Shown here piece by piece: positions 7,973 to 20,325 of a stretch of 64,000 nucleotides of DNA. Both the position numbers and the translations under genes were made by a program. The stretch spans positions 992,001 through 1,056,000 of the forward strand of contig CP048469.1 of assembly GCA_025559845.1 (NCBI GenBank), given 5' to 3'. The notes beneath the pieces were generated by a model. That model ran no database searches, was not told where the DNA came from, and was given only the letters and a program-made list of their open reading frames with translations. Source of the stretch: Agrobacterium tumefaciens. GTDB taxonomy: Bacteria; Pseudomonadota; Alphaproteobacteria; Rhizobiales; Rhizobiaceae. Positions within the stretch are counted from its first letter, which is position 1, and each line of letters opens with the position of its first letter.

Positions 7973-9091
7973 ATGTCCGTTCGTCGACTAGCCGAAGATC
8001 AGTTCCAGCCCACGGGTTTCGTATTCAATGCGGATAACACCGCCTGGGCGGAAAAGACGATCAAGAAATATCCGGAAGGACGCCAGCAGTCCGCGGTCAT
8101 TCCGCTGCTCATGCGTGCGCAGGAACAGGATGGCTGGGTAACCCGCGCCTGTATCGAGAAGATCGCCGACATGCTGGATATGCCCTATATCCGCGTGCTT
8201 GAAGTTGCGACCTTCTACACCCAGTTCCAGTTGAAGCCGGTCGGCACGCGCGCCCACGTTCAGGTCTGTGGCACCACGCCCTGCATGCTGCGCGGTTCCG
8301 AAGCGCTGATGGATGTCTGCCGCAAGAAGATCCATCACGATCCGCTGCACACCAACGAGAGCGGCACGCTCTCCTGGGAAGAAGTCGAATGTCAGGGCGC
8401 CTGCGTCAACGCGCCGATGGTCATCATCTTCAAGGATGCTTACGAGGATCTGACGCCTGAGCGTCTGGAAGAGATCATCGATCAGTTCGAGGCAGGCAAG
8501 GGCGACACCGTCAAGACCGGTCCGCAGATCGATCGTCACCAGTCCGTTCCCGTCGGCGGCCTCACCACGCTGACCGAAGAAATCAAGCCGGATCGTTCAA
8601 ACCTGGACAAGCCTGCCGAGGCGCCTGCCGCACCTGCTGCTGCCGCAGCGGCACCTGCGCCGTCTGAAGCTGCCAAGCCGAAGACGACTGCACCGGAAGC
8701 CGATGCCAAGTTGAAGACGCCGGTAACCGAGCCGAAGGCTGCGGAAGCAAACGTCAAGGCTGCCGAAAAGGAAGCGTCCGGCTCTGCCGAGACCGCAAAG
8801 CCTTCGCTCGACAGCAAGGATCGCCCGGCTGGTATCGAAAAGCCTGCAACGCCCGATGACCTGAAGCTGATCTCCGGCGTTGGCCCGAAGATCGAAGGAA
8901 CGCTGCATGAGCTCGGCATCTTCACGTTCGCGCAGATTGCTGCTTGGAAGAAGGCCGAATGCGACTGGGTCGATGGCTATCTGAATTTCAAGGGCCGTAT
9001 CGAGCGTGACGAATGGCTCAAGCAGGCCGAGGCGCTCGCCAAGGGTGGCGAAGCCGAGTATATCAAGGTCTTCGGCAAGAAGCCGCGGTAA
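7973..9091 (+). CDS. nuoE: NADH-quinone oxidoreductase subunit E with long C-terminal extension
   Basis: The first about 200 residues are the 24-kDa thioredoxin-like subunit carrying [2Fe-2S] cluster N1a, with ligands C99, C104, C140 and C144. The usual length is about 160-220 aa, but this protein has 372. Residues about 215-290 are a low-complexity Ala/Pro/Lys/Glu linker. Residues about 295-372 form a compact domain starting LKLISGVGPKIEGTL, a helix-hairpin-helix-like motif seen fused to NuoE or as separate small proteins in alphaproteobacteria. The extension's function is unknown to me. Confidence 0.93.
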   Translation: MSVRRLAEDQFQPTGFVFNADNTAWAEKTIKKYPEGRQQSAVIPLLMRAQEQDGWVTRACIEKIADMLDMPYIRVLEVATFYTQFQLKPVGTRAHVQVCGTTPCMLRGSEALMDVCRKKIHHDPLHTNESGTLSWEEVECQGACVNAPMVIIFKDAYEDLTPERLEEIIDQFEAGKGDTVKTGPQIDRHQSVPVGGLTTLTEEIKPDRSNLDKPAEAPAAPAAAAAAPAPSEAAKPKTTAPEADAKLKTPVTEPKAAEANVKAAEKEASGSAETAKPSLDSKDRPAGIEKPATPDDLKLISGVGPKIEGTLHELGIFTFAQIAAWKKAECDWVDGYLNFKGRIERDEWLKQAEALAKGGEAEYIKVFGKKPR

Positions 9092-9101
9092 GAGGTGAAG
9101 T

Positions 9102-10406
9102 ATGTTAAAAGATCAGGATCGCATCTTTACCAATCTCTACGGCCTCAAGGACAAGTCCCTGAAGGGTGTGCGGGCGCGCGGCCATTGGGACGGCACCAAG
9201 CAGATCATTGAAAAGGGCCGTGACTGGATCATCAACGAGATGAAGGCGTCCGGCCTGCGTGGCCGTGGCGGCGCTGGCTTCCCGACCGGTCTGAAGTGGT
9301 CCTTCATGCCGAAGGAAAACGACGGTCGTCCGCACTATCTCGTCGTCAACGCTGACGAATCCGAGCCCGGCACCTGCAAGGACCGTGAAATCCTGCGCAA
9401 CGATCCGCATACGCTGATCGAAGGCTGCGTGATTGCCGGTTTCGCCATGGGTGCAAACACGGCGTATATCTACGTTCGTGGCGAATACATGCGTGAGCGT
9501 GAAGCCCTTCAGGCCGCGATCGACGAGTGCTATGACGCCGGCCTGCTCGGCAAGAACAACAAGAACGGCTGGGATTTCGACGTTTACGTCCATCACGGCG
9601 CCGGCGCTTATATCTGCGGTGAAGAAACCGCGCTGCTCGAAAGCCTTGAAGGCAAGAAGGGCCAGCCGCGTCTGAAACCGCCGTTCCCGGCCAACATGGG
9701 TCTCTACGGCTGCCCGACCACCGTGAACAACGTTGAGTCGATCGCCGTTGCTCCGACCATCCTGCGTCGTGGCGCTGCATGGTTCTCGTCCATCGGCCGT
9801 CCGAACAACGTCGGCACGAAACTGTTCATGGTTTCCGGTCACGTCGAGCGTCCGTGCACCTTCGAAGACGCGCTGGGTCTTTCGTTCCGCGAGCTGATCG
9901 AACACCACTGTGGTGGTATTCGCGGCGGCTGGGACAATCTTCTCGGCGTTATCCCTGGCGGCGCATCGTGCCCCATCGTTCGCGGTGAGGACATGAAGGA
10001 TGCCATCATGGACTTCGACGGCATGCGCGAAGTCAAGTCGTCCTTCGGTACGGGCGGCATGATCGTCATGGACAAGTCCACTGACGTCATCAAGGCGATT
10101 GCCCGTATCGCAGCTTTCTTCAAGCACGAAAGCTGCGGCCAGTGCACGCCTTGCCGCGAAGGCACGGGCTGGATGTGGCGCGTTCTCGAGCGCATGGTCA
10201 AGGGCAACGCGCAGAAGCGCGAAATCGATATGCTGTTCGAAGTGACGAAGCAGATCGAAGGCCACACCATCTGCGCGCTCGGCGATGCGGCTGCATGGCC
10301 GGTTCAGGCTTTGATCCGCAATTTCCGTCCGGAAATCGAAAAGCGGATCGATCAGTATACCTACAGGGCCATGGATGATGGCGCTGTTCTCGAGGCTGCC
10401 GAATAA
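9102..10406 (+). CDS. nuoF: NADH-quinone oxidoreductase subunit F
   Basis: NuoF (434 aa), the 51-kDa subunit, oxidises NADH using FMN and passes electrons to cluster N3. The Gly-rich nucleotide motif [13 protein letters not shown] lies near residue 55, a second FMN/NADH region includes [16 protein letters not shown], and the [4Fe-4S] ligands sit in [12 protein letters not shown] near residue 345, with a further Cys in GHTICALGD. It starts 10 bp after nuoE and is of normal length. Confidence 0.95.
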   Translation: MLKDQDRIFTNLYGLKDKSLKGVRARGHWDGTKQIIEKGRDWIINEMKASGLRGRGGAGFPTGLKWSFMPKENDGRPHYLVVNADESEPGTCKDREILRNDPHTLIEGCVIAGFAMGANTAYIYVRGEYMREREALQAAIDECYDAGLLGKNNKNGWDFDVYVHHGAGAYICGEETALLESLEGKKGQPRLKPPFPANMGLYGCPTTVNNVESIAVAPTILRRGAAWFSSIGRPNNVGTKLFMVSGHVERPCTFEDALGLSFRELIEHHCGGIRGGWDNLLGVIPGGASCPIVRGEDMKDAIMDFDGMREVKSSFGTGGMIVMDKSTDVIKAIARIAAFFKHESCGQCTPCREGTGWMWRVLERMVKGNAQKREIDMLFEVTKQIEGHTICALGDAAAWPVQALIRNFRPEIEKRIDQYTYRAMDDGAVLEAAE

Positions 10407-10558
10407 TCATTCGGCAGTTGGCTGCGGCGCTGGCCCCAACCGGCGTCGAACCATCATGAAGCGTCTGGCTAACTCATTGAAGTGTTGGGCGTGATTAAGG
10501 ATTTGTTGCGGACTGTGTGGGACACGGGACGAACAGGCAACAGGACGTAAGTAGAACC

Positions 10559-12640
10559 ATGGCAAAGCTCAAGGTTGACGGTAAAGAGATCGAGGTTCCG
10601 GATCATTTCACGCTGTTGCAGGCGTGTGAGGAGGCTGGCGCCGAAGTTCCGCGCTTTTGTTTTCACGAGCGCTTGTCGGTCGCGGGTAACTGCCGCATGT
10701 GTCTTATCGAGGTGAAGGGCGGACCGCCCAAGCCTGCTGCATCCTGCGCCATGGGCGTGCGCGATATCCGCGGCGGCCCGAACGGCGAACTGCCGGAAGT
10801 TTTCACCAACACGCCTATGGTCAAGAAGGCCCGCGAAGGCGTGATGGAGTTCCTGCTCATCAACCACCCGCTGGATTGCCCGATCTGCGACCAGGGCGGT
10901 GAGTGCGACCTGCAGGACCAGGCTATGGCCTTCGGTATTGCCGGTTCGCGTTACGCCGAGAACAAGCGCGCGGTTGAAGACAAGTACATCGGACCGCTCG
11001 TCAAGACGGTCATGAACCGCTGCATTCACTGCACGCGCTGCGTCCGTTTCACCACGGAAGTTGCCGGCATTGCAGAGCTTGGCCTGATCGGCCGCGGCGA
11101 AGACGCCGAGATCACCACCTATCTCGAGCAGGCGATGACCTCCGAGCTTCAGGGCAACGTTGTTGACCTTTGCCCGGTTGGCGCGCTGACCTCCAAGCCA
11201 TTCGCTTTCACGGCGCGTCCGTGGGAACTCAACAAGACCGAAACCATCGACGTCATGGACGCGCTCGGTTCGGCGATCCGTGTCGATACGCGTGGCCGTG
11301 AAGTCATGCGCGTCATGCCGCGCGTCAACGAAGCCATCAACGAAGAGTGGATTTCCGACAAGAGCCGCTTCATCTGGGATGGCCTGAAGACGCAGCGCCT
11401 TGACCGTCCGTATGTTCGCAAGGATGGCCGTCTGCAGCCTGCGACCTGGGGCGAAGCTTTCGGCGCGATCCGTTCCGCCGTCGGCTCAACCTCGGGCAGC
11501 AAGATCGGCGCAATCGCCGGCGATCTGGCCTCTGTTGAAGAAATGTTCGCGCTGAAGTCGCTTCTCGCATCGCTCGGCTCGGCCAACGTCGATTGCCGTC
11601 AGGATGGTGCAGCTCTCGATCCGTCGCTCGGCCGCGCCAGCTACCTGTTCAACGCCACCATCGAAGGCATCGAACAGGCTGACGCGCTGCTGATCGTTGG
11701 CGCCAACCCGCGTTACGAAGCGGCCGTTCTCAACGCCCGCATCCGCAAGCGCTGGCGTCGTGGCGGCTTCCCGATCGGTGTGATCGGTGAAGGCGGCGAA
11801 CTGCGTTACGACTACGAATACCTCGGTTCCGGCGCAGAAACGCTGTCGGATCTGGCAAACGGCTCGCACAGCTTCTTTGACAAGCTGAAGTCTGCCAAGA
11901 ACCCGCTGATCATCATCGGTCAGGGTGCTGTGGCGCGCGCTGATGGTGCTGCCGTTCTGGCCGCTGCTGCAAAGCTTGCCGTTTCGGTTGGCGCTGTCAC
12001 CGAAGAGTGGAACGGTTTCTCGGTTCTGCACACGGCGGCTGCCCGCGTTGGCGGTCTGGATATCGGCTTCGTACCGGGTGAGGGCGGTGTTGCCGCTGCT
12101 GACATGGTCGCGTCGATGGACGTTCTCTTCCTGCTCGGTGCAGACGAGATCGACCTGTCGAACAAGGGTGCCAAGTTCACTGTCTACATCGGCAGCCATG
12201 GTGACCACGGCGCAATGCACGCCGACGTCATCCTGCCAGGTGCGGCCTATACCGAAAAGTCGGGTATCTGGGTCAACACCGAGGGCCGCGTTCAGGTTGG
12301 CAACCGTGCAGGTTTCGCACCTGGCGAAGCCCGCGAAGACTGGGCAATCCTGCGTGCGCTCTCCGACGTTCTCGGCAAGAAGCTGCCGTTCGACTCGCTG
12401 TCGGCTCTGCGCGGCCAGCTTTACGTTGCCCATCCGCATCTGGCTGAAACCGACGACGTCATTGCCGGCAATGGCAAGGATATCGAGGCACTGGCCGGCA
12501 AGGTTGGCTCACTCAACAAATCGGCGTTTGCCTCGCCGGTAAAAGACTTTTATTTGACGAACCCGATTGCGCGCGCCTCCGCTGTGATGGCCGAGTGCTC
12601 CGCATTGGCCCGCAACAACTTCAAGGCTGCGGCAGAGTAA
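10559..12640 (+). CDS. nuoG: NADH-quinone oxidoreductase subunit G
   Basis: NuoG (693 aa), the 75-kDa subunit, carries several iron-sulfur clusters. An N-terminal plant-type ferredoxin domain has C34, C45, C48 and C63. The His-Cys3 motif [17 protein letters not shown] and the Cys4 set CIHCTRC...DLCPVGAL follow. The C-terminal half is a molybdopterin-oxidoreductase-like domain that has lost the cofactor. The ATG at 10559 gives the usual MAKLKVDG start; the upstream in-frame ATG at 10517 is rejected. A 152-bp gap before it, with no gene, makes this the loosest join in the operon. Confidence 0.94.
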   Translation: MAKLKVDGKEIEVPDHFTLLQACEEAGAEVPRFCFHERLSVAGNCRMCLIEVKGGPPKPAASCAMGVRDIRGGPNGELPEVFTNTPMVKKAREGVMEFLLINHPLDCPICDQGGECDLQDQAMAFGIAGSRYAENKRAVEDKYIGPLVKTVMNRCIHCTRCVRFTTEVAGIAELGLIGRGEDAEITTYLEQAMTSELQGNVVDLCPVGALTSKPFAFTARPWELNKTETIDVMDALGSAIRVDTRGREVMRVMPRVNEAINEEWISDKSRFIWDGLKTQRLDRPYVRKDGRLQPATWGEAFGAIRSAVGSTSGSKIGAIAGDLASVEEMFALKSLLASLGSANVDCRQDGAALDPSLGRASYLFNATIEGIEQADALLIVGANPRYEAAVLNARIRKRWRRGGFPIGVIGEGGELRYDYEYLGSGAETLSDLANGSHSFFDKLKSAKNPLIIIGQGAVARADGAAVLAAAAKLAVSVGAVTEEWNGFSVLHTAAARVGGLDIGFVPGEGGVAAADMVASMDVLFLLGADEIDLSNKGAKFTVYIGSHGDHGAMHADVILPGAAYTEKSGIWVNTEGRVQVGNRAGFAPGEAREDWAILRALSDVLGKKLPFDSLSALRGQLYVAHPHLAETDDVIAGNGKDIEALAGKVGSLNKSAFASPVKDFYLTNPIARASAVMAECSALARNNFKAAAE

Positions 12641-12652
12641 GGGTAGGGGATT

Positions 12653-13699
12653 ATGGAATCGTTTTTCTGGAGCTACGTCTGGCCCGCGCTGATTATGGTC
12701 GGCCAGTCCCTGCTGCTTCTCGTGTGTTTGCTGGTGTCCATCGCCTTCCTGCTGCTGGCCGACCGTAAGGTCTGGGCTGCCGTACAGTTGCGTCGCGGCC
12801 CGAACGTCGTTGGTCCCTTCGGTCTGTTCCAGTCCTTCGCCGACCTTTTGAAGTTCATTCTGAAAGAGCCGGTCATTCCGGCCGGTGCCAACAAGGCCGT
12901 ATTTCTGCTGGCACCTCTGGTTGCCGTGACGCTGGCACTTGCCACTTACGCCGTTATCCCGTTTGCGGATGGCTGGGTGGTTGCCAACATCAACGTCGGC
13001 ATTCTCTACATCTTCGCGATTTCCTCGCTTGAAGTGTACGGCATCATCATGGGCGGCTGGGCTTCGAACTCGAAGTACCCGTTCCTCGGCGCGCTTCGTT
13101 CCGCCGCGCAGATGGTCTCTTACGAAGTGTCCATCGGTCTCGTCATCGTCACCGTTCTGCTTTGCGTGGGTTCGCTGAACCTTACGGACATCGTTCTGGC
13201 ACAGCGCACCGGTCTCGGCACGATGCTCGGCCTGCCGCCGTCGTTCCTCGACTGGCACTGGCTGTCGCTATTCCCGATGTTCATCGTGTTCTTCATTTCG
13301 GGTCTTGCCGAAACCAACCGTCCGCCTTTCGATCTTCCGGAAGCGGAATCGGAACTGGTCGCCGGTCACATGGTCGAATATGGCTCCACGCCGTACATGA
13401 TGTTCATGCTTGGCGAATATGCTGCCATCGTTCTGATCTGCTGCCTGACGACGATCCTGTTCCTCGGTGGCTGGCTGCCGATCGTGGACGTCTGGTTCTT
13501 GAACTGGGTACCGGGCATCGTCTGGTTCGCGATCAAGGGCTGCATGGTCTTCTTCATGGTCGCTCTGGTTAAGGCTTTTGTTCCACGTTACCGCTATGAC
13601 CAGCTCATGCGCCTTGGCTGGAAGGTGTTCCTGCCGCTGTCGCTTGCCATGGTTGTTATTGTTGCATTCGTATTGAAGCTGACGGGGTGGGCCGGTTGA
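12653..13699 (+). CDS. nuoH: NADH-quinone oxidoreductase subunit H
   Basis: NuoH (348 aa) is the membrane subunit next to the quinone chamber, with eight or more predicted helices. Conserved family stretches include [18 protein letters not shown], the loop [24 protein letters not shown] that lines the quinone tunnel, and [17 protein letters not shown] near the C-terminus. It is of normal length and lies 12 bp after nuoG. Confidence 0.95.
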   Translation: MESFFWSYVWPALIMVGQSLLLLVCLLVSIAFLLLADRKVWAAVQLRRGPNVVGPFGLFQSFADLLKFILKEPVIPAGANKAVFLLAPLVAVTLALATYAVIPFADGWVVANINVGILYIFAISSLEVYGIIMGGWASNSKYPFLGALRSAAQMVSYEVSIGLVIVTVLLCVGSLNLTDIVLAQRTGLGTMLGLPPSFLDWHWLSLFPMFIVFFISGLAETNRPPFDLPEAESELVAGHMVEYGSTPYMMFMLGEYAAIVLICCLTTILFLGGWLPIVDVWFLNWVPGIVWFAIKGCMVFFMVALVKAFVPRYRYDQLMRLGWKVFLPLSLAMVVIVAFVLKLTGWAG

Positions 13700-13735
13700 T
13701 GTCTGAACTCCTCGCTCAAAGAACTGGAGGTTGAG

Positions 13736-14227
13736 ATGGCAAGCCTTTCCCAAGCCGTCAATTCGCTGTTCCTCAAGGAATTCGTCGGCGCAATCTTCCT
13801 GACGATGCGTCACTTCTTCAAGCAGAAGGCGACGGTGAACTACCCGTTTGAAAAGGGTCCGGTTTCTCCGCGCTTCCGTGGCGAACACGCTCTGCGCCGT
13901 TATCCCAACGGTGAAGAACGCTGCATCGCCTGCAAGCTGTGTGAAGCGATCTGTCCTGCTCAGGCGATCACCATCGAAGCTGGTCCGCGCCGCAACGACG
14001 GTACCCGTCGTACCGTGCGCTACGACATCGACATGGTGAAATGCATCTATTGCGGTTTCTGCCAGGAAGCATGCCCGGTTGACGCGATCGTCGAAGGTCC
14101 GAACTTCGAGTTCGCAACCGAGACCCGCGAAGAGCTGTATTTCGACAAGCAGAAGCTTCTCGACAACGGCGACCGCTGGGAGCGTGAAATCGCGCGCAAC
14201 CTCGCGCTGGATGCGCCTTATCGTTAA
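13736..14227 (+). CDS. nuoI: NADH-quinone oxidoreductase subunit I
   Basis: NuoI (163 aa) is an 8Fe ferredoxin-like subunit that relays electrons from NuoG to NuoB through clusters N6a and N6b. The two CxxCxxCxxxCP motifs are intact: C63/C66/C69/C73 and C103/C106/C109/C113. The N-terminal helix anchors it to the membrane arm. A good Shine-Dalgarno (GGAGGT) precedes the ATG. It is followed by a 140-bp gap with a small CCGG hairpin but no gene. Confidence 0.95.
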   Translation: MASLSQAVNSLFLKEFVGAIFLTMRHFFKQKATVNYPFEKGPVSPRFRGEHALRRYPNGEERCIACKLCEAICPAQAITIEAGPRRNDGTRRTVRYDIDMVKCIYCGFCQEACPVDAIVEGPNFEFATETREELYFDKQKLLDNGDRWEREIARNLALDAPYR

Positions 14228-14367
14228 GGCGCAACCGTGTTCCGCGGAGCTTCGGCTTCGATGAACGTTGAGAGAGTAAATGCCTGTCCGGTGTTACCGG
14301 CAGGGACAAACGGGTGAGGGGACCGAGGAGGTCTTCTCTGCCCGGATGAGGACGAGAAGGCACCAAC

Positions 14368-14982
14368 ATGGGTCTGCACGCTATATTCTTTTACATATTC
14401 GCTTTCGTCGCGGTGGCGTCGGCGTTTCTGGTCATCGCATCGAAGAACCCGGTTCACTCGGTTCTCTTCCTGATCCTGACCTTCTTCAACGCGGCTGCGC
14501 TGTTCCTGCTGACGGGAGCCGAGTTCCTCGGCATGATCCTGCTGGTTGTTTATGTCGGCGCCGTGGCGGTGCTCTTCCTCTTCGTCGTCATGATGCTGGA
14601 TGTCGATTTCGCCGAACTTCGCTCGGGCGTGCTGCAATATGCGCCTGTTGGTGCCTTGATCGGTCTTATCCTCGCGGCAGAGCTGATCGTCGTCATCGGC
14701 GGCAGCATGTTGTCGCCGCAGGCGGCCAAGTCGATCACCATGCCGATCCCGCCTGTCACTGAGCGCACCAACACGGCAGCTCTCGGCGACGTTCTCTATA
14801 CAAACTACGTCTACTTCTTCCAGCTCGCGGGTCTCGTGCTGCTGGTCGCCATGATCGGCGCGATCGTACTGACGCTGCGTCACCGCACCGACATCAAGCG
14901 GCAGGACATCTCCACCCAGGTCGGACGTGACCCCAAGACCGCCGTTACGACGGTCAAGGTCAAGCCGGGCCAGGGTATCTGA
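14368..14982 (+). CDS. nuoJ: NADH-quinone oxidoreductase subunit J
   Basis: NuoJ (204 aa) is a five-helix membrane subunit. The family motif [18 protein letters not shown], including the helix with the pi-bulge linked to proton pumping, is visible in the middle. The C-terminal tail past the last helix is polar and basic, as in alphaproteobacterial relatives. nuoK begins 28 bp downstream. Confidence 0.94.
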   Translation: MGLHAIFFYIFAFVAVASAFLVIASKNPVHSVLFLILTFFNAAALFLLTGAEFLGMILLVVYVGAVAVLFLFVVMMLDVDFAELRSGVLQYAPVGALIGLILAAELIVVIGGSMLSPQAAKSITMPIPPVTERTNTAALGDVLYTNYVYFFQLAGLVLLVAMIGAIVLTLRHRTDIKRQDISTQVGRDPKTAVTTVKVKPGQGI

Positions 14983-15010
14983 GGCGCGAACGGATCTAAG
15001 GAATATTAGA

Positions 15011-15319
15011 ATGGAAATCGGTCTTTCCCACTACCTGACGGTCAGCGCGATCCTCTTCACGATCGGCGTCTTCGGTATCTTCCTCAACCGGAAGAACGTC
15101 ATCGTCATCCTCATGTCGATCGAACTCATCCTGCTTGCGGTCAACCTCAACATGGTGGCGTTCTCGTCCTTCCTGAACGACATCGTCGGCCAGGTCTTTG
15201 CGTTGTTCATCCTGACCGTCGCTGCTGCCGAAGCGGCCATCGGTCTTGCAATACTCGTTGTCTTCTACCGCAACCGTGGATCGATCGCGGTGGAAGACGT
15301 CAATATGATGAAGGGCTGA
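15011..15319 (+). CDS. nuoK: NADH-quinone oxidoreductase subunit K
   Basis: NuoK (102 aa) has three transmembrane helices. Helix 2 carries the conserved glutamate of [11 protein letters not shown], and a second glutamate lies in [10 protein letters not shown]; both are part of the proton path of this Mrp-like subunit. The ATG at 15011 gives the normal family length; the longer in-frame reading from 14927 runs over nuoJ and is rejected. Confidence 0.94.
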   Translation: MEIGLSHYLTVSAILFTIGVFGIFLNRKNVIVILMSIELILLAVNLNMVAFSSFLNDIVGQVFALFILTVAAAEAAIGLAILVVFYRNRGSIAVEDVNMMKG

Positions 15320-15326
15320 TAAGGCT

Positions 15327-17327
15327 ATGATCTACAAGGCTATCGTCTTTCTTCCGCTGATCGGCTTCCTGATCGCTGGCCTGTTTGGCCGCTCGATCGG
15401 TGCCAAGGCCTCGGAATATGTCACCACCGGTCTGATGATCGTGGTCGCGGTCCTGTCGTGGATCGTGTTTGTGAATGTCGCGCTTCTCGGCCACGGTGAG
15501 GGCGGCGAAATCATCAAGGTCAGCGTCATGCGCTGGATTCAGTCCGGCGGCATCGATGTCGAGTGGGCGTTCCGCATCGATACGCTGACGGCTGTCATGT
15601 TCGTCGTGGTCAACACGGTGTCCTGTCTCGTGCACCTGTATTCGATCGGATACATGCACCACGATCCGCATCGTCCGCGCTTCTTCGCATACCTGTCGCT
15701 CTTCACCTTTGCGATGTTGATGCTCATCACCTCCGACAACCTGCTGCAGATGTTCTTCGGCTGGGAAGGCGTGGGTCTGGCATCCTACCTTCTGATCGGT
15801 TTCTGGTTCAAGAAGCCGTCCGCATCGGCTGCGGCCATGAAGGCGTTCATCGTCAACCGCGTTGGTGACTTCGGCTTCATCCTCGGCATTTCCGGCGTCT
15901 TCGTTCTGTTCGGCTCGATCAACTTCGAAACGATCTTTGCTGCCGCCTCGACCTATCTGCCGGCTGAAGGCGCTGCGTCCACCGACGCCGTCATCAACCT
16001 GTTCGGCATGAGCCTCGACAAGGGCCACGCCATCACGGCGGTTTGCCTGCTGCTGTTCATGGGCTCCATGGGTAAGTCGGCGCAGTTCCTGCTGCACACC
16101 TGGCTCCCGGACGCCATGGAAGGCCCGACGCCTGTTTCGGCGCTCATTCACGCCGCAACCATGGTGACCGCCGGTGTCTTCCTCGTGGCACGCATGTCGC
16201 CGCTGTTCGAACTGTCGCCGGATGCATTGACCTTCGTTACGCTGATCGGTGCGATCACGGCGTTCTTCGCCGCGACTGTCGGTCTGGTTCAGAACGACAT
16301 CAAGCGCGTCATCGCTTACTCGACCTGCTCGCAGCTCGGTTACATGTTCGTGGCGCTTGGCGTTGGTGCTTATGGTGCGGCCGTGTTCCACCTGTTCACG
16401 CACGCCTTCTTCAAGGCTCTGCTGTTCTTGTGCGCCGGTTCCGTCATCCACGCCGTCGATGGCGAGCAGGACATGCGTTACATGGGCGGCCTGCGTAAGC
16501 ACATCCCGGTCACCTTCTGGACGATGACTGTCGGTACGCTCGCGCTGACCGGTGTTGGTATTCCCGGCACGTCCATCGGCTTCGCTGGCTTCTTCTCAAA
16601 GGACGCCATCATCGAATCGGCATTTGCCTCGCATTCGAGCCTCGGCGGTTTCGCCTTCACGCTTCTCGTCATCGCTGCACTGTTCACCAGCTTCTATTCC
16701 TGGCGCCTGGCGTTCATGACCTTCTTCGGCAAGCCGCGCGCTTCCGCAGATGTCATGCACCATGTCCATGAATCGCCGATGGTGATGCTGCTGCCGCTGT
16801 TCATCCTGACCGCCGGCGCACTGTTTGCTGGTGTCGGCTTCGTCGAATATTTCTTCGGCCATCACTATGAGGAATTCTGGAAGGGTGCGCTGTTCACCGG
16901 TCCTGAAAACCACATCGTGCATGAGTTCCACAATGTTCCGAAGTGGGTGAAGTGGAGCCCGTTCGCAGCCATGGCTCTTGGTTTCGTGACGGCATGGTAC
17001 ATGTACATCAAGTCGCCCGAGACGCCGAAGCGTCTGGCCGAGACCCATCGTGGCCTGTACCAGTTCCTTCTCAACAAGTGGTACTTCGATGAACTCTATG
17101 ACTTCCTCTTCGTCCGTTCGGCGAAGGCACTCGGCCGCTTCCTGTGGAAGAAGGGCGACGTGGCGGTCATCGATCATTACGGTCCGAACGGTATTGCAGC
17201 GCGTGTGGTTGATGTGACCAACCGCATGGTCCGCCTGCAGTCCGGTTACCTTTATCATTATGCCTTTGCGATGCTGATCGGCATCGCGGCGCTTGTCACC
17301 TGGATGATGCTCGGGAGTGCCTTCTGA
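15327..17327 (+). CDS. nuoL: NADH-quinone oxidoreductase subunit L
   Basis: NuoL (666 aa) is the distal antiporter-like proton-pumping subunit with about 16 helices and a long lateral helix at the C-terminus. Conserved features include [18 protein letters not shown] (key Glu in helix 5), [31 protein letters not shown] with Lys and His of the channel, and [11 protein letters not shown]. Its stop overlaps the nuoM start by one base. Confidence 0.95.
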   Translation: MIYKAIVFLPLIGFLIAGLFGRSIGAKASEYVTTGLMIVVAVLSWIVFVNVALLGHGEGGEIIKVSVMRWIQSGGIDVEWAFRIDTLTAVMFVVVNTVSCLVHLYSIGYMHHDPHRPRFFAYLSLFTFAMLMLITSDNLLQMFFGWEGVGLASYLLIGFWFKKPSASAAAMKAFIVNRVGDFGFILGISGVFVLFGSINFETIFAAASTYLPAEGAASTDAVINLFGMSLDKGHAITAVCLLLFMGSMGKSAQFLLHTWLPDAMEGPTPVSALIHAATMVTAGVFLVARMSPLFELSPDALTFVTLIGAITAFFAATVGLVQNDIKRVIAYSTCSQLGYMFVALGVGAYGAAVFHLFTHAFFKALLFLCAGSVIHAVDGEQDMRYMGGLRKHIPVTFWTMTVGTLALTGVGIPGTSIGFAGFFSKDAIIESAFASHSSLGGFAFTLLVIAALFTSFYSWRLAFMTFFGKPRASADVMHHVHESPMVMLLPLFILTAGALFAGVGFVEYFFGHHYEEFWKGALFTGPENHIVHEFHNVPKWVKWSPFAAMALGFVTAWYMYIKSPETPKRLAETHRGLYQFLLNKWYFDELYDFLFVRSAKALGRFLWKKGDVAVIDHYGPNGIAARVVDVTNRMVRLQSGYLYHYAFAMLIGIAALVTWMMLGSAF

Positions 17328-18838
17328 TGACCGATTGGCCCATTCTTTCAACGGTCACGTTCCTGCCGCTGGTCGGCGTGGTGCTGCTGCTGCTCACCAA
17401 CGAGAACGGTCCTTACGGTCGCCGCAACATTCTCAATGTTTCGCTGCTGACGACCGTGTTCACCTTCATCGTTTCTCTGTTCGTCTGGATCGGGTTCGAC
17501 AATTCGAACCCGGGCTTCCAGATGGTCGAGAAGCATGACTGGTTCGGCAACATTGCCTCCTACCACCTCGGCGTCGACGGCATCTCCATGCTGTTCGTCA
17601 TCCTCACAACCTTCCTCATGCCGTTCTGCGTGCTGGCAAGCTGGGATTCGGTTGAAAAGCGCATCAAGGAATACATGATCGCCTTCCTTCTTCTGGAAGT
17701 CGTCATGATCGGCGTGTTCGTCGCGCTCGACACCGTTCTCTTCTACGTCTTCTTCGAAGCAACGCTGATCCCGATGTTTGTCATCATCGGCGTGTGGGGC
17801 GGCAAGGATCGCGTTTACGCATCCTACAAGTTCTTCCTCTACACGCTGCTCGGTTCGGTTCTGACGATGCTCGCCATCATGGCGATGTACTGGCAGGCCG
17901 GCACGACCGACATCACCGAGCTTCTGAAATACGGCTTCCCGGCCGGCATGCAGACCTGGCTGTGGCTGGCGTGCTTTGCAGCCTTCGCGGTGAAGATGCC
18001 GATGTGGCCTGTCCACACCTGGCTTCCGGATGCGCACGTTCAGGCCCCGACCGCTGGTTCGGTTATCCTGGCTGGCGTCATGCTGAAGCTTGGCGGTTAC
18101 GGTTTCATCCGTTTCTCGCTCGCCATGTTCCCGCTGGCATCGGACTATTTCGCGCCGTTCGTCTTCACCCTGTCGGTTCTCGCCATCATCTACACCTCGC
18201 TGGTCGCGATGATGCAGGACGACATCAAGAAGCTGATCGCCTACTCCTCCGTTGCCCACATGGGTTACGTGACCATGGGTATCTTTGCCGCCAACGTTCA
18301 GGGCGTGCAGGGTGCGATTTTCCAGATGCTGTCGCACGGCATCGTCTCCGGCGCGCTCTTCCTTTGCGTCGGCGTCGTCTACGATCGTCTGCATACCCGT
18401 GAAATCGCTGCTTACGGCGGTCTCGTGAACAACATGCCGAAATACGCCGTGGCGTTCATGATCTTCACCATGGCCAATGTCGGTCTGCCGGGTACGTCTG
18501 GCTTCATCGGCGAATTCCTGACGCTGGTCGGCGTGTTCCGCGCCAACACCTGGGTTGCTCTCTTCGCGGCAACCGGCGTCATCCTTTCGGCCGCCTATGC
18601 GCTGTGGCTCTATCGCCGCGTCATTTTCGGTGCGCTCGAGAAGGAAAGCCTGAAGTCGATGCTCGATCTGTCGACCCGCGAAAAGGTCATCCTTTATCCG
18701 CTGGTTGTCCTGACGATCTTCTTCGGCGTCTACCCGGCTCCGGTGTTCGATGCGACGGCTGCATCGGTTGATCTTCTGGTAAACAACTATACGGCTGCAT
18801 TGCAGGCGGCGCAGAATGTTGCGCTCTCTATGAATTGA
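17327..18838 (+). CDS. nuoM: NADH-quinone oxidoreductase subunit M
   Basis: NuoM (503 aa) is the second antiporter-like pumping subunit. The helix-5 glutamate is in [20 protein letters not shown], the channel lysine in [27 protein letters not shown], and the helix-12 lysine in [10 protein letters not shown]. It starts on the last base of nuoL (TGATG), so the two are tightly coupled. It is of normal length. Confidence 0.95.
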   Translation: MTDWPILSTVTFLPLVGVVLLLLTNENGPYGRRNILNVSLLTTVFTFIVSLFVWIGFDNSNPGFQMVEKHDWFGNIASYHLGVDGISMLFVILTTFLMPFCVLASWDSVEKRIKEYMIAFLLLEVVMIGVFVALDTVLFYVFFEATLIPMFVIIGVWGGKDRVYASYKFFLYTLLGSVLTMLAIMAMYWQAGTTDITELLKYGFPAGMQTWLWLACFAAFAVKMPMWPVHTWLPDAHVQAPTAGSVILAGVMLKLGGYGFIRFSLAMFPLASDYFAPFVFTLSVLAIIYTSLVAMMQDDIKKLIAYSSVAHMGYVTMGIFAANVQGVQGAIFQMLSHGIVSGALFLCVGVVYDRLHTREIAAYGGLVNNMPKYAVAFMIFTMANVGLPGTSGFIGEFLTLVGVFRANTWVALFAATGVILSAAYALWLYRRVIFGALEKESLKSMLDLSTREKVILYPLVVLTIFFGVYPAPVFDATAASVDLLVNNYTAALQAAQNVALSMN

Positions 18839-18856
18839 CGACAGGACCCGTTGGAC

Positions 18857-20299
18857 ATGACCGCTGAAATTCTTTTTGCCAGTCTGCACATCGCGACGCC
18901 CGAGCTGATCCTTGCGGTCGGCGCACTGGCGCTGCTCATGATTGGCGTCTTCTCGGGCGACAAGTCGACGACGACGGTCACGGGCCTTTCCGTGGCGCTG
19001 CTTCTTGTCGTCGGTCTCTGGATCGTCTTCGCTCCCGCTTCGGGACTGGCCTTCGGCGGCGTTTACGTCGCCGATGCCTTCGGTAACTTCATGAAGGTTC
19101 TGGCGCTGATCGGTTCGATCACGGCGATGATCCTTTCTGTCGGCCAGAGCCGTTTCGAGCCGATCGGCCGTTTCGAATATCCGGTCCTGCTGGTGCTGGC
19201 GACGCTCGGCATCCTGCTGATGATTTCGGCCAACAACATGATCTCGCTCTACATGGCGCTGGAGCTGCAGTCGCTGGCTCTCTACGTCATCTGCGCGATC
19301 AACCGCGAAAGCCTGCGTTCGACCGAAGCCGGTCTGAAGTACTTCGTTCTTGGTGCACTGTCCTCCGGTATGCTGCTTTACGGCATGTCTCTGGTTTACG
19401 GTTTCACCGGCAACACCGGCTTTGCAGAAATCGCTCAGGTTCTGACGGCTGAAACCCGTTCACTCGGTCTCGTCTTCGGTCTGGTCTTCGTTCTCGCCGG
19501 TCTGGCGTTCAAGATCTCGGCTGTGCCGTTCCATATGTGGACGCCGGATGTTTACGAAGGTGCACCGACCCCGGTTACGGCATTCCTCGCCGCTGCTCCG
19601 AAGATCGGCGCCATGGCAATCCTCGTGCGCATCGTCGTTGAAGCCTTCCAGCCGGTATTTGCCGACTGGCAGCAGATCGTCGTGTTCATCTCGATTGCCT
19701 CGATGCTGCTCGGCTCCTTCGCGGCGATCGGTCAGAAGAACATCAAGCGCCTGATGGCTTATTCCTCCATCGGCCACATGGGTTACGCGCTGGTTGGCCT
19801 GGCCGCCGGCACGGTGGCAGGCGTTTCCGGCGTCATCCTCTACATGACCATCTACATGGTCATGACGCTCGGCACGTTCGCCTGCATTCTTGCCATGCGT
19901 CGCAAGGAAATCGGCAACGTTGAAAATGTCGAGGATCTGGCTGGTCTGTCCTCCACCAACCCCTTCATGGCGGTGGTGCTGACCATTCTGATGTTCTCGC
20001 TCGCAGGCATTCCGCCGCTGGCCGGCTTCTTCGGCAAGTATTACGTCTTCCTCGCTGCCATCGAAGCCAAGCTCTATGCGCTTGCCATCATCGGTGTCAT
20101 CGGTTCGGTTGTCGGCGCGTACTACTATATTCGCGTCGTCAAGGTGATGTGGTTCGACGAAGCCAAAGATAGCTTCGACCGTCCTGCTGGCGAACTAAAG
20201 ATCGTTTATGCCTTCTCCGGTATCTTCGTTCTCGGCTTCATCCTGTTTGGTGGCGCCCTGGGCAACGCGGTTACCGCCGCAGCAAAGACGTTCTTTTGA
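18857..20299 (+). CDS. nuoN: NADH-quinone oxidoreductase subunit N
   Basis: NuoN (480 aa) is the third antiporter-like subunit. [17 protein letters not shown] holds the conserved Glu, and [28 protein letters not shown] the channel Lys and the family signature. I chose the ATG at 18857, 10 nt after AGGA; a TTG at 18851 is also in frame but too close to that site. It ends the nuo operon proper, and birA overlaps or follows directly. Confidence 0.93.
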   Translation: MTAEILFASLHIATPELILAVGALALLMIGVFSGDKSTTTVTGLSVALLLVVGLWIVFAPASGLAFGGVYVADAFGNFMKVLALIGSITAMILSVGQSRFEPIGRFEYPVLLVLATLGILLMISANNMISLYMALELQSLALYVICAINRESLRSTEAGLKYFVLGALSSGMLLYGMSLVYGFTGNTGFAEIAQVLTAETRSLGLVFGLVFVLAGLAFKISAVPFHMWTPDVYEGAPTPVTAFLAAAPKIGAMAILVRIVVEAFQPVFADWQQIVVFISIASMLLGSFAAIGQKNIKRLMAYSSIGHMGYALVGLAAGTVAGVSGVILYMTIYMVMTLGTFACILAMRRKEIGNVENVEDLAGLSSTNPFMAVVLTILMFSLAGIPPLAGFFGKYYVFLAAIEAKLYALAIIGVIGSVVGAYYYIRVVKVMWFDEAKDSFDRPAGELKIVYAFSGIFVLGFILFGGALGNAVTAAAKTFF

Positions 20300-20325
20300 T
20301 TGATACGCTGAAAAACACGGGCCGG

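Noticed and set aside
9105..10265. Long minus-strand frame opposite nuoF, with similar ones opposite nuoD, nuoL, nuoM, dnaE and aidB
   Set aside because: These antisense frames are shadows of conserved genes with no independent evidence.
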